This document shows, in pieces, positions 8,716 to 17,544 of a stretch of DNA of 64,000 nt. This stretch comes from Sunxiuqinia dokdonensis (lineage in GTDB: Bacteria > Bacteroidota > Bacteroidia > Bacteroidales > Prolixibacteraceae), in the NCBI RefSeq assembly GCF_001270965.1, contig NZ_LGIA01000149.1, positions 1 to 64,000 of the forward strand, given 5' to 3'. Positions within the stretch are counted from its first letter, which is position 1, and each line of letters begins with the position of its first letter. The position numbers and the translations under genes are program-made. The notes below the pieces were generated by a model. The model searched no databases. It was not told the origin of the DNA and saw only the letters and a list, made by a program, of their open reading frames with translations.

Positions 8716-9213
8716 CTACGACTTGAAGGTGAAAAATCGCTGTAGCAGGTAGCTGACAATAATCACCACACCGGTAGTAATGACCTTGGATGGCGTTGGA
8801 TAAAAACGAAAGTACTCGACCAACAATCTCAGCAACACGTAATTGAGGAGGATATTCAGCATGGCAACCGAAAAATACCGAACCAGTTGAATCCGCCCCC
8901 GAAGAATGGATTCGGTAAAAACCAGCCCCCGCATCAGCATAAAACCCAAAGGAAAAGTGACTAAAAAAGCGAGGATGAAAGCACCAATATGCGGACTAAT
9001 CGCAATTCCTGATGAAAAGTGAACCACCTGCTTATCAAGCACAAAATTGTAAGAAACAAAGTACAGGAAAATATCAAGCAAAGTATTGGAACCACCAACA
9101 GCCAGATAACGAAAGGTTTGCAAATCCAGAAAAGGACGAAATAGCGGATAAAAAAAATCAATCTTATCCAGAACGAATGATTTTGCCTTGAGATACTTGA
9201 CTTGACCTTCCAT
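8716..9213 (-). CDS. GtrA-like membrane protein
   Basis: A 165-residue membrane protein of the GtrA family. Four hydrophobic segments are visible, at about residues 35-55, 70-95, 105-130 and 138-158. RYLAVGGSNTLLD near residue 35 matches the family's opening (R-F-x-x-V-G-x-x-x-x-x-x-D), and the end, YLLQRFFTFKS, matches the usual R-x-x-x-F closing element. GtrA proteins are thought to help move polyprenyl-linked sugars across the inner membrane for glycosylation of O-antigen, teichoic acids or arabinogalactan. No glycosyltransferase is next to it here, so its partner is unknown. The 35-residue N-terminal extension before the first helix is charged. The 239 bases upstream hold no gene that I can support. 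Confidence 0.85.
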   Translation of the reverse strand: MEGQVKYLKAKSFVLDKIDFFYPLFRPFLDLQTFRYLAVGGSNTLLDIFLYFVSYNFVLDKQVVHFSSGIAISPHIGAFILAFLVTFPLGFMLMRGLVFTESILRGRIQLVRYFSVAMLNILLNYVLLRLLVEYFRFYPTPSKVITTGVVIIVSYLLQRFFTFKS

Positions 9214-9452
9214 TGACCAGACTTTAATTCAATTGGTTATCTTCGTTTCAGGTTCGGTTTCTGAAGTTTTCAGTTCAGATTTTCCTGCTAAAACAGAAAA
9301 CTATTTCCTTAAAGCAGGGGAGGCAAAAATAAAAACTTTTACCGAGTTTTCGGGTATTTCAAAAACTGTTTCTCAAAACACACTCAGAAACACACTGACA
9401 TTCAGCAACAAAGCACACACAAACATTCGCCCAATCTAACGATCAAATGATC

Positions 9453-10280
9453 CTATATGGAAAACGTTTCGTTCAGCTTGGCTCCTTTCTCGGTCCACTT
9501 CAGGTTGGCGCACTGGGTGTAATAATCGTGCTTGAAAAACAGAACATAGTTCTTTTCAGCCGCTTCTTTCAAAAAAGCTTCCTTCTCCTCCATCGCGCTT
9601 ACCGGGTACAAATCGTATGAGGCCAGCCAAACAATGGGAATATGCGCCGCGGTTGGGATTAGGTCGGAAGTGTACACATAGGTTTTTCCTTCGCTTTCAA
9701 TCAGCGGAATCATTTGCCCGGGCGTGTGACCATCGAAAAACCGGACGCTAATTCCGGGGAAAAGCTCTCCTTCGTTTTCAACCAACTGCATGTCTCCTTC
9801 CGACTTCAAAAAATTCAAAATACTCGGAAAGAAAGCCGCCTGCTCCCGAATGCTGGCTGTTGGGAAGTGCTCCCATTGGCGTTTACTGCACCAATGCGTG
9901 GCATTCGGGAAAAGCAATTTCAGCTGGCCAGCTTCATTCAAAACTGCACCGTTACAGTGATCCCAATGCAAATGGGTGAACAGCACATCGGTAATGTCGC
10001 CGACAGCATAACCCTGTGCAGCCAGCGATTTTGACAAGGCGTCAGTTTGTTCATGTCCGTTGTTTTGCCGCACCTTCTCCGGATAGTGATTGCCGACACC
10101 CGCTTCAATCAAAATTCTGCGTTCACCCTGATCAACCAGCAAACAGCGCATGGTCAGGCGGGTCACGTTATTTTCGTCGGCCGGATAAACTTTCGACCAC
10201 AGCGGCTTTGGAATGACGCTGAAAAGGGCACCGCCATCGCACGAAAAATGGCCGGCATGTATGGGAATTAATCGATTCAT
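9453..10280 (-). CDS. Metallo-beta-lactamase fold hydrolase
   Basis: A 275-residue MBL-fold metal hydrolase. The zinc motif HLHWDH is at residues 103-108, a further histidine lies in the HTPGQM segment, and the aspartate in YTSDL fits the bridging metal ligand. The overall layout resembles the AHL-lactonase/alkylsulfatase-like branch with a complete N-terminal strand domain. No signal peptide is seen, so it should be cytoplasmic. The substrate cannot be assigned; lactonase activity is one possibility and general thioester or ester hydrolysis another. It is the second gene of a minus-strand pair, 10 bases behind the DUF3810 gene, and is probably co-transcribed with it. Confidence 0.88.
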   Translation of the reverse strand: MNRLIPIHAGHFSCDGGALFSVIPKPLWSKVYPADENNVTRLTMRCLLVDQGERRILIEAGVGNHYPEKVRQNNGHEQTDALSKSLAAQGYAVGDITDVLFTHLHWDHCNGAVLNEAGQLKLLFPNATHWCSKRQWEHFPTASIREQAAFFPSILNFLKSEGDMQLVENEGELFPGISVRFFDGHTPGQMIPLIESEGKTYVYTSDLIPTAAHIPIVWLASYDLYPVSAMEEKEAFLKEAAEKNYVLFFKHDYYTQCANLKWTEKGAKLNETFSI

Positions 10281-10290
10281 CTTTTACTTT

Positions 10291-11400
10291 CTATGGGTTT
10301 AACAATTTTTGAAGGCGCTTGTTTGCGACTGAATCGCCAGAAAAGTCCATCACAAACTTCACCACGCCGGAGTAATCATCAATGCCCTGTTCAACCTTGT
10401 TTGTTTTCAAATAAGCGTCGTTCACTTTTGAGGCATAGTCGTCAATTTTTTCATCGCGCAAAGCCAGCCAATGTTCGCGGATTCGCTGAAAATCGCCTTT
10501 CACCGGCTCCGAAATCTGTTTGACCAGCTCCGGATAGGCTTCGAGCGGATAGGCTTCATTCAGAAAATAGCGAAGCAAATAGAGGCTTGCGCTGTACTGA
10601 AGCACCCGATCCGGGCTATTGGAGCAAACCAACCAGGCATAAAAATTGGCTTCGGCCTCGCTGGTTATTCCCAATTGGTGCGCTTTTTCATGCGCCAACA
10701 CCAAAGAATACTGAATGGGCATCAAGTGTTTATTGAGTTGGACTTCATTGAAAAACGGCCCGTAATAACCCAAAATGGTTGCTTTGGCAAAAAAACCACT
10801 GAAAGTAATGGGTTTGGCCCGCCGCACGCCGGCCGGATAGTCAATACCGAGAAAAGGAGCAAGCTGTTGGTACGAAGCTTCAACCAACGAATCCACCTGC
10901 GCCACATCCAGCGTATCAACCTTAACATAGGCCGCATTAGCTGACTCAATTAGCCCGGACAACACCGAGATGAAAACCTCCGTATCCGGTTCGCTCTCAG
11001 CAATTGTCAGCCGTTTATTCAAATCCTGCCGATAATAATTGAAGCCCCACAGCCAGTAAAAAAGCACATACGAAAAGGCCAGCACGTTCATCCAAAGCAC
11101 AAAAAACGAACGCCAGCGCATGCGCCGAAGCGCAAGAGCCAGGATGCTCACCAGCCCAAGCACAATCAAACCCACGTAAAACAAGTCATCGAGCGAAAAA
11201 GGAAACCAACGACTGACCGACGACAAAACCGTTGCGATTGACGGGTAAATTCCACGTGAATACACCGACTCCGTCAAGGCCGGGAAAGCGGCCAGCAATT
11301 CAGTCAGTACAAATGTGAAAAACGCCAGCCAAAGGGCAATCCATCGTTTCCCGAAAATTCGTTTCAATCGTTCCTTTGCGTTCACTTGTTCTAATCTCAT
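10291..11400 (-). CDS. DUF3810 membrane protein with HExxH motif
   Basis: A 369-residue integral membrane protein of the DUF3810 family. Three hydrophobic segments lie at about residues 20-40, 70-92 and 98-118. They are followed by a large domain holding HEKAH at 237-241 and a glutamate-rich SEAEANFYAW block (247-256), which together look like a gluzincin metalloprotease site. Family members occur in Bacteroidota and Firmicutes; substrates are not known to me. The start at 11400 puts a short charged cytoplasmic tail before the first helix. Divergent from mpl with a 128-base gap, and upstream partner of the MBL-fold gene. Protease activity is an inference from the motif alone. Confidence 0.85.
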   Translation of the reverse strand: MRLEQVNAKERLKRIFGKRWIALWLAFFTFVLTELLAAFPALTESVYSRGIYPSIATVLSSVSRWFPFSLDDLFYVGLIVLGLVSILALALRRMRWRSFFVLWMNVLAFSYVLFYWLWGFNYYRQDLNKRLTIAESEPDTEVFISVLSGLIESANAAYVKVDTLDVAQVDSLVEASYQQLAPFLGIDYPAGVRRAKPITFSGFFAKATILGYYGPFFNEVQLNKHLMPIQYSLVLAHEKAHQLGITSEAEANFYAWLVCSNSPDRVLQYSASLYLLRYFLNEAYPLEAYPELVKQISEPVKGDFQRIREHWLALRDEKIDDYASKVNDAYLKTNKVEQGIDDYSGVVKFVMDFSGDSVANKRLQKLLNP

Positions 11401-11528
11401 TCAATTTCGAAGAAATCCAAAAATACACGAAATCGACCGAACCCCGAAATGCCTCAATTTTCTTTCCTGAAAAGGAATACTTAAACTACTTTCGCTATTT
11501 TTAAACGCTCAACGTTAATTCAGACTTC

Positions 11529-12947
11529 ATGCACATTCATTTTATAGCCATTGGCGGAAGCGCCATGCACAACCTGGCCATTGCGCTACACAAAAAAGGC
11601 TACCAGATAACCGGCAGCGATGACGAGATTTTTGAACCTTCGAAGAGCCGCCTCGAACAACAGGGCCTGTTACCCAAGCAGCAAGGTTGGCAGCCCGAAT
11701 TGATGACCAAAGACATTGATGCCATCATTTTGGGCATGCACGCCCATCCCGACAATCCGGAGTTGAAAAAGGCACAGGAACTTGGGCTGAAAATCTATTC
11801 GTACCCCGAATACCTATACGAGCAAACCAAAGACAAAACCCGTGTGGTGATTGGCGGTTCGCACGGAAAAACCAGCATCACCTCGATGATTATGCATGTG
11901 CTGAAAACCAACCACATTGACTTTGACTACATGGTTGGTGCCAAACTGGAAGGCTTTGAAACCATGGTTTCGCTGAAGGAAAACACCAAAATCGCGGTAT
12001 TTGAAGGCGATGAGTATTTGTCATCGCCCATTGACCGCCGCCCGAAGTTTCATTTGTACCACCCACACATCGCGCTGCTGAGCGGCGTTGCCTGGGACCA
12101 CATCAATGTATTTCCAACCTTTGAAAACTACGTGGAGCAATTCCGGATCTTCGCGGATAAAATCGAAAAAAACGGTTCGTTGATTTATTTTGAAGGCGAT
12201 GAAATTCTGAAGGAAATTGCTGACGGATCACGCACCGATATTCAGAAGCAGGCCTACCAGGCCCATGATTCAACGGTTGACGACGGCGTAACTTACCTCA
12301 ACCACGGGCAACGGAACATCCGCTTGCAGGTTTTTGGCGACCACAACCTGCAAAACATAGCCGGAGCCAAATTAGTCTGCGACCAACTGGGCATCAGCGA
12401 TGAGCAATTTTACCGCGCCATGATCTCGTTTAAAGGAGCTGACCGTCGCCTCGAAGTACTTTCCGAAAATAAAAGCTGCACGGTCTTTTACGATTTCGCC
12501 CATTCTCCTTCGAAACTAAAAGCCACAACTGCCGCGGTGAAAAAACAATTCGCTAACCGAAAGCTAATTGCGGTGATGGAACTGCACACCTACAGTTCAT
12601 TGAAAAAAGATTTTCTGCCTCAATACAAAAACTGCATGGACGAAGCCGACGAAGCGTTCGTCTTCTTCAACCCAAAAACGATTGAACACAAACGCCTGAG
12701 CCCAATAACCAAGGAAGAAGTAGCCGAGGCTTTTGGAAGCAAGAATTTACAGGTTTTTACCGACCCGGAAGCCTTATTCGAACAACTCCGCGCAAAAGCC
12801 TGGAGCGACAAAAACCTGCTGATTATGACTTCGGGCAATTTCTCCGGTCAGGATTTGAAAGCGTTTTCCAAAGAAATCATCGGCAATCCCGTCCGGTTCC
12901 AACGAAAAGACAACTGGCTGCAACATCCGGATGGGATGATGAGCTAA
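11529..12947 (+). CDS. mpl: Mur ligase, murein peptide ligase type
   Basis: A 472-residue Mur ligase most like Mpl (UDP-N-acetylmuramate:L-alanyl-gamma-D-glutamyl-meso-diaminopimelate ligase), which reattaches recovered murein tripeptide to UDP-MurNAc in the cytoplasm. The N-terminal Rossmann domain begins HFIAIGGSAMHNLA, as in the MurC/Mpl branch. The ATP loop GSHGKTS is at residues 110-116, the central-domain metal-binding region FEGDEY is near 157, and the C-terminal domain follows HSPSK near 330. The HSPSK element is typical of Mpl-like proteins rather than of MurC itself. The gene is 13 bases ahead of a secreted dipeptidase in the same direction, which fits a peptidoglycan-recycling role. 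Bacteroidota copies are often labelled simply peptidoglycan synthetase. Confidence 0.85.
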   Translation: MHIHFIAIGGSAMHNLAIALHKKGYQITGSDDEIFEPSKSRLEQQGLLPKQQGWQPELMTKDIDAIILGMHAHPDNPELKKAQELGLKIYSYPEYLYEQTKDKTRVVIGGSHGKTSITSMIMHVLKTNHIDFDYMVGAKLEGFETMVSLKENTKIAVFEGDEYLSSPIDRRPKFHLYHPHIALLSGVAWDHINVFPTFENYVEQFRIFADKIEKNGSLIYFEGDEILKEIADGSRTDIQKQAYQAHDSTVDDGVTYLNHGQRNIRLQVFGDHNLQNIAGAKLVCDQLGISDEQFYRAMISFKGADRRLEVLSENKSCTVFYDFAHSPSKLKATTAAVKKQFANRKLIAVMELHTYSSLKKDFLPQYKNCMDEADEAFVFFNPKTIEHKRLSPITKEEVAEAFGSKNLQVFTDPEALFEQLRAKAWSDKNLLIMTSGNFSGQDLKAFSKEIIGNPVRFQRKDNWLQHPDGMMS

Positions 12948-12960
12948 AACCATCAAGCGA

Positions 12961-14193
12961 ATGAAACAACTGATTTTACTACTTCTGCTGAGCTTGGGAG
13001 TCCTGTTTGCCCAAGCTGAAGAAAAAGACCAGCGCCTGTGGAAAAAAGCCCTGCGTATTCACGAGCGTGTGTTAACGATCGACACCCATTGCGACACCCC
13101 AATGGAAATGATCAGAAGTGATTTTGATATTGGCGATGAACACCAAAGTCCCGACAGCCGGGTGGATTTGCCACGCATGAAAGCCGGTGGGCTCGATGCG
13201 ATGTTCTTTGCCGTGTGGGTGGGCCAGAAGCCACGAACGGACGAAAACTACCTGAAAAGCTACCAACTGGCCCACCAGATGCTCGATTCCATTCATTCGG
13301 CGGCTATCAAACATCAGGCGACGGCCAGCCTGGCACTCACCGCCGATCAGGCTTTGAACATTGAAAGTTCTGGTAAACGGGCAATTTATATCGGACTGGA
13401 AAATGGATTCCCCCTGGCTAAAAACCTCGAACGGGTGCAGGAATTTTACAGGCGTGGCGTTCGTTACATCACCCTTTCGCATTCTTTTCACAACGATATC
13501 TGCGATTCGTCAAGCGATTTGGCTGATCCGGAACACCATGGGGTCAGTGATTTTGGGCGCATGGTCATCCACGAAATGAACCGGCTGGGCATGATGGTCG
13601 ATGTGTCGCACATTTCGGATGAAGCTTTTTTTGATGTGATGAACATGAGCCAGGCACCGGTCATCGCTTCGCACAGCAGTGTGCGTGCCGTGTGCAAGCA
13701 CGACCGCAACATGAGCGACGAGATGATCGAAAAGCTGGCCGAAAACGACGGCGTCATTCAAATCTGTTTGCTCGACGACTACATCAAGGAGCCCGATACC
13801 ACCACCCGGCGCTACGCCGTTGAAAGCCAGCTGATGCACCGGTACCGGACGGAATACAATCAAATGAACGAAACCGAAAAGACTGCTTTCAACCAGGAAT
13901 GGCAGGACATGAAGAAAAACTACCCGAAAGAACTGCCGACCGTCAGCGATTTGGTTGACCACATCGATCATGTGGTGAATCTGGTGGGCGTGGACTATGT
14001 GGGCATTGGCAGTGATTTTGACGGCGGTGGCGGACTAGCCGATTGTGCCGATGTGAGCGAATTTCCGAACATCACCTACGAATTGCTGAAGCGCGGCTAC
14101 TCCGAAAAAGACATCAGAAAAATCTGGGGTGGCAACCTGCTGCGTGTTTTCAGGGAAGTGGAAAAGACAGCCGGCACCCTGGCTGGAAACTAA
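12961..14193 (+). CDS. Secreted membrane dipeptidase (peptidase M19)
   Basis: A 410-residue renal-dipeptidase-like metallopeptidase with a Sec signal peptide (hydrophobic residues 3-17, ending near AQA-EE), so it acts in the periplasm. DTHCDTP at residues 41-47 carries the H-x-D zinc ligands. A glutamate in GLENGFP, HSSVRAVCKH with further zinc and substrate histidines, and GSDFDGG near the end complete the M19 signature. Members cleave dipeptides, often with D-residues at the second position. Being 13 bases behind mpl, it may trim murein-derived peptides. The stop is followed after six bases by a 21-bp tandem array whose reading frame in phase with this gene stays open for about 83 further codons; I regard that as a property of the repeat and not as part of the protein. 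Confidence 0.93.
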   Translation: MKQLILLLLLSLGVLFAQAEEKDQRLWKKALRIHERVLTIDTHCDTPMEMIRSDFDIGDEHQSPDSRVDLPRMKAGGLDAMFFAVWVGQKPRTDENYLKSYQLAHQMLDSIHSAAIKHQATASLALTADQALNIESSGKRAIYIGLENGFPLAKNLERVQEFYRRGVRYITLSHSFHNDICDSSSDLADPEHHGVSDFGRMVIHEMNRLGMMVDVSHISDEAFFDVMNMSQAPVIASHSSVRAVCKHDRNMSDEMIEKLAENDGVIQICLLDDYIKEPDTTTRRYAVESQLMHRYRTEYNQMNETEKTAFNQEWQDMKKNYPKELPTVSDLVDHIDHVVNLVGVDYVGIGSDFDGGGGLADCADVSEFPNITYELLKRGYSEKDIRKIWGGNLLRVFREVEKTAGTLAGN

Positions 14194-14199
14194 AAGCAA

Positions 14200-14451
14200 C
14201 GAATCGCTGCTCGATATTTCCGAATGTGTGCTCTATGCACACGAATTTGCACTCCACGCACACGAATTTGCGTTTCATACATACGAATATGTGCTCTACG
14301 CGTCCGAATTTGCACTCAACGCATCCGAATGTGTGCTCTATGCATCCGAATATGCGCTCCACGCATCCGAATATCTGCTCGATGCGTCCGAACATCCCCT
14401 CGATGTATCCGAATGCCTGCTCGATGTATCCGAATAACCGCTTGATGCATC
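14200..14451. repeat. Tandem array of twelve 21-bp repeats
   Basis: The anchor CGAAT (once CGAAC) recurs at 14200, 14221, 14242, 14263, 14284, 14305, 14326, 14347, 14368, 14389, 14410 and 14431, exactly every 21 bases with no insertion or deletion. A typical unit is CCGAATATGCGCTCCACGCAT. Copies differ at many positions although the spacing is perfect. Since 21 is a multiple of three, all frames stay open, giving low-complexity heptapeptide frames on both strands. I do not call a gene here. Twenty-one bases equal two DNA helical turns. Confidence 0.92.
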
Positions 14452-14683
14452 ATAACATTTACGCAATCCGCCCAATAAAAAAGACCGAAACAACAGATAA
14501 CACAAGGGATTTGACAACTTTAATCCGATCAAATAACCAATCGACTACACACAGAACAAACTGACCAATAGGCCTAAGTGAAAAATAAAAAATCAACTAC
14601 CCATAAAAATAATTGAACAATTGATTGGATTTTGTTCTGAAAAGTACTAACTAGCATAGCAAATTAATTTACATTATTAACCT

Positions 14684-15331
14684 ATGAACAAAAATCAATC
14701 TAACCGAAAGGCAATGCATGACGCCGTCATCGCTTTTCTGGATGGCAAACCCGAGAAATGGAGCTCCATCCCCAAAATTGTCGTTTTTAAAACCGAATTG
14801 AGTACCGTAAATCTGGCGATTGAACAATCGCAGGAATCGCAACTGGCTGCACAGGTTTTTGTTGGCGAAAGTAAACAGCAGTTGAAAAAAACAATCGCCC
14901 TGAAAGGCGACGTACTGAACGACTCGGTAGAAGCTTTTGCCGTGGTTACCGACGACGCGGCGCTGGAAAGTAAAATGGCCGCTTCGTATTCTGATCTGAA
15001 CGAGATGCGCAATGGCGACTTTATCCCGAAAATTAAGGAAGTAATTACTGAAGTGGAAACACACAAGGAAGTACTTGTGGCAGAGTACGGCGTAACCGAA
15101 GAGCAAATTGAAGACCTGAAAGCCGACCTGAACCGTTTCCTGGAAATGAACGGTGAACCACGCGCCTACCAAATTGCATCGACACAGGCCACCAAAAGCC
15201 TGGCCGAGCTGTTCAGCGAAGCCCACGACATTTTAACCACCAAGCTCGACAAGGTGATGAAAATCTTTAAACGCCGCGACCCCGAATTTTACAACGGCTA
15301 CCTGGCCGCCCGGGTGGTTGTAGACCGATAA
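14684..15331 (+). CDS. Conserved hypothetical protein, helical
   Basis: A 215-residue protein of unknown function, probably cytoplasmic, with no signal peptide, membrane segment or catalytic motif that I recognise. It is acidic and predicted largely helical, with an IPKIVVFKTELSTVNLAIEQ segment and a long helical stretch of charged heptads around residues 105-150. The C-terminal part (LFKRRDPEFYNGY-like) is lysine- and aromatic-rich. The start at the ATG at 14684 is the only sensible one. Similar-looking proteins occur singly in Bacteroidota genomes, often as orphan genes. It has its own terminator immediately downstream and probably its own transcript. Function unassigned. Confidence 0.75.
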   Translation: MNKNQSNRKAMHDAVIAFLDGKPEKWSSIPKIVVFKTELSTVNLAIEQSQESQLAAQVFVGESKQQLKKTIALKGDVLNDSVEAFAVVTDDAALESKMAASYSDLNEMRNGDFIPKIKEVITEVETHKEVLVAEYGVTEEQIEDLKADLNRFLEMNGEPRAYQIASTQATKSLAELFSEAHDILTTKLDKVMKIFKRRDPEFYNGYLAARVVVDR

Positions 15332-15367
15332 AATATTCCCGCCTTCGAAACTGGAATGGCTGTTATA

Positions 15368-15404
15368 AACCTTTCGGGTTCTTGAAACCTGAGAGGTTTT
15401 TTTT
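15368..15404 (+). terminator. Intrinsic terminator after the hypothetical gene
   Basis: AACCTTTCGGGTT and AACCTGAGAGGTT pair (with two G-U pairs) around a short loop, followed by eight T. It ends the transcript of the upstream 215-residue protein. Confidence 0.8.
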
Positions 15405-15695
15405 GTAAAGACCCAGAATATAACAGAGGCTGACAACTGAAATTCTCAATACTTAGTAAACGAATGAAGAAGAGTTTGTAAATTAGGGGAATATCGCGAA
15501 GTATAGAAATACTTTTTAAACATTAACAGGAGTGAAAGGCTTGCTGTGCTATTCGGAAGGCAGTTTTGATAAGCCATTTTCTTACTGGAAGATGTAGAAA
15601 ACGAAACAAAAAGAATGAAATCATTTGACCTTATATTAGCTTTCGGAGGTCTATTCAGTGAGAAATGCCAAGACAAATACTTTAATTATTACATT

Positions 15696-15989
15696 ATGAA
15701 ATTTAAAGAAGCAGTTGAATTAGCAAGCAAAAATGAACATCTCATTGGGAAAAAGAGTGATGTCGGCATAATTGACCAGATCGTTATCTATCCCACGGAT
15801 TCTGTACTATATGAAGAATTTAAAAAGCAATTCTTAATGAATGACGACCACCAAAGTATTGACGGCAATTTCAAAGATCATGATGTAAGTGTTGGTGTTA
15901 TTTTAAATAAATTCATGATAGAGGAAAATGCAGTCTTTTGTTTTTCTGATATCTTCAACCTTGAAGATAGTCTTGGTATTATTTGTTGA
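15696..15989 (+). CDS. Hypothetical protein, first gene of an AT-rich pair
   Basis: A 97-residue acidic protein (starting MKFKEAVELASKNEHLIG) that I do not recognise. An in-frame ATG at 15615 would give 124 residues, but the 15696 start gives a more protein-like, evenly charged N-terminus; neither has a clear ribosome binding site, so the start is uncertain. It ends 11 bases before the gene for a membrane-anchored nuclease-like protein, which suggests one transcription unit. Base composition is distinctly more AT-rich than the surrounding core genes, a sign of recent acquisition. It could be a partner, inhibitor or immunity protein of the next gene product; this is a guess from position only. 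Confidence 0.55.
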   Translation: MKFKEAVELASKNEHLIGKKSDVGIIDQIVIYPTDSVLYEEFKKQFLMNDDHQSIDGNFKDHDVSVGVILNKFMIEENAVFCFSDIFNLEDSLGIIC

Positions 15990-16000
15990 TCATATAACAA

Positions 16001-17017
16001 ATGGAATTCCCTATAGCGAAAATCCCGCAAGGATTAATGAATATTAGAAACAAGCACATTGAATTACCCTTTGTGCTGCCAAAACCCGAGAAACCAGTAG
16101 AAACTCCGAGTTACTATACAAGTTGGTGGTTCGTTTTTTTTTCGTTTCTCGTCATAGTAATTGGGAGCTCTAATAATTCAGATGGGACAATTCAATATGG
16201 TTTAATCTTACTCCTTTTCGGTCTAGTTTGGAGATGGATTGAGTCTTCTAATAATAAAAAAAATCGAAAAGAATACAATGAAAAGTTAGTTGAATACAAC
16301 AAAAGCATGTCTTCATATAATGAGCAAATAGAAGAGTTTACCAAAATTCTGCACATAAAAAATGATTTAGTACTGAATCATCTTTATTTGTTCGAACAGC
16401 GCGAAGATTTTTTTGAAAAAGTAAAAAAACCAAATTGTACTGTTCAAGTAAAAAAAGGAGTTTCAGAAAAATATTTTTTGCAATTCCTCCAGAAATATTT
16501 CCCGGACGAGATATTTTGTGATCGAGGAGTGATTTTAGAAGATTCCTTTGTGAGTCCGTATATCCCCGATTTCATTTTTTTTGACACGGATAGAAATTAT
16601 TTAATTGATATTGAAATAGATGAGCCTTATTCATTTGAGTCCAGGGAGCCAATCCATTTTAGAACTAAGGACAATTTCACTTCAGATACTCGTAGAGATG
16701 TTTTTTTTCTCTCTTGTAACTGGATTGTCGTGAGATTTTCAGAAGAGCAGATTATTAAAAATCCAGTTGGATGCTGCTTTTATTTAGCCATAATTATTTC
16801 AGTTTACTTCGAAGAAGATAAGTATAAACAAAGATTCAAAGAAATTCCTGATATTTTAAAGACTAAAGTTTGGGATTATAGTGAAGCGAAAATTAAATCT
16901 AAAGGTCTATATCGTGAAAAGCTATTACTCCAAATAGGAGTAGATATTAAGTTATCTCAAGCAATAAAAAATACGATTAGTGAAAGGGATGACGATGAAG
17001 ATGACCTGCCATTTTGA
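16001..17017 (+). CDS. Membrane-anchored PD-(D/E)XK-like protein
   Basis: A 338-residue protein with two adjacent membrane helices (about residues 41-56 and 65-80), then a charged, probably coiled-coil stretch (82-120), then a nuclease-like domain. In that domain IPDF (188-191) and LIDIEIDEPY (201-210) resemble the PD...(D/E)-x-x core of the PD-(D/E)XK fold. R231-R232-D and NWIVVRFSEEQI (240-251) resemble the closing R-D...W-x-V-x-R-F-x-E element of Vsr/DUF559-type enzymes. A canonical lysine in the third position is not obvious, so activity is uncertain. The C-terminus is very acidic (DDDEDDLPF). AT-rich composition and the 11-base spacing to the preceding gene suggest a recently acquired two-gene module. 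A defence role is possible but unproven. Confidence 0.6.
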   Translation: MEFPIAKIPQGLMNIRNKHIELPFVLPKPEKPVETPSYYTSWWFVFFSFLVIVIGSSNNSDGTIQYGLILLLFGLVWRWIESSNNKKNRKEYNEKLVEYNKSMSSYNEQIEEFTKILHIKNDLVLNHLYLFEQREDFFEKVKKPNCTVQVKKGVSEKYFLQFLQKYFPDEIFCDRGVILEDSFVSPYIPDFIFFDTDRNYLIDIEIDEPYSFESREPIHFRTKDNFTSDTRRDVFFLSCNWIVVRFSEEQIIKNPVGCCFYLAIIISVYFEEDKYKQRFKEIPDILKTKVWDYSEAKIKSKGLYREKLLLQIGVDIKLSQAIKNTISERDDDEDDLPF

Positions 17018-17197
17018 AAGAAGACTACAACAATTCTTATTATCCATCGCTTCCAAGATATTAGAACATCTGTATTTCTGTCCACACTGCATGCCCCGGT
17101 CTCCTCTTTTTTTAGGCGCAACGAAAACTACCTGTTCCGATGAAGATCGGAAAGGGGCCAGCGGTCTCACGTTTGCGGCTAAGCTGCGGTTGGTGCA

Positions 17198-17410
17198 GGC
17201 AAAAACCTTGACCCTCCCTGCCGCGGCAAGCCGCGACTTCCCTCCCTACATGCGTAGGGAGGGCCGGGGTGGGTGCAAGAAAGCCGGAGGAGCCAGATAC
17301 GCTAATGGAAACCAGGAACCCGCAGGGTTCAACATTCATCACCCCCAAAGAATTTGGGGGGTTAAAAAGGTCCGAACACCGGCCCAACCCCGAAGTGGGT
17401 TGAACACCCA
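17198..17410. repeat. Composite multi-hairpin repeat, copy A
   Basis: This copy contains the block TTGGTGCAGGCAAAAACCTTG followed by CCTCCCTACATGCGTAGGGAGG (a perfect-type hairpin near 17250-17272) and GGGCCGGGGTGGGTGCAAG. A second block follows with hairpins AACCCGCAGGGTT (17318-17330), ACCCCCAAAGAATTTGGGGGGT and AACCCCGAAGTGGGTT. The same blocks recur in copies B and C. The stretch 17018-17544 holds no gene I can support. Confidence 0.82.
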
Positions 17411-17532
17411 GAAAACCCTGCTTCTTGAAGGTTGCCAAGGCTGGCATAGGCTGGATCAGATATTATTGCATCAGGCAGTAGCAATTTGGAAAGATTCACA
17501 CACAGGCAACTGTTCTTTAGTTGCACTTTTTA

Positions 17533-17540
17533 TATATTTG
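17533..17540 (+). promoter_or_regulatory. Promoter -7 box of hicAB
   Basis: TATATTTG is an exact match to the Bacteroidota TAnnTTTG box. It ends only four bases before the hicA ATG at 17545, so the message would be leaderless or nearly so. A clear TTTG at -33 is missing. Confidence 0.45.
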
Positions 17541-17544
17541 CATC

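Noticed and set aside
9233..9439. 68-codon open frame between GtrA and the MBL-fold gene
   Set aside because: Low-complexity, no known motif, no ribosome binding site.
14043..14564. Repeat-encoded open frames in all plus frames and on the minus strand over the 21-bp array
   Set aside because: A period divisible by three keeps every frame open; the peptides are low-complexity heptads, and no start signal or orthologue is evident.
15446..15676. 76-codon minus-strand open frame before the AT-rich pair
   Set aside because: Overlaps the likely upstream region of the pair and has no recognisable features.
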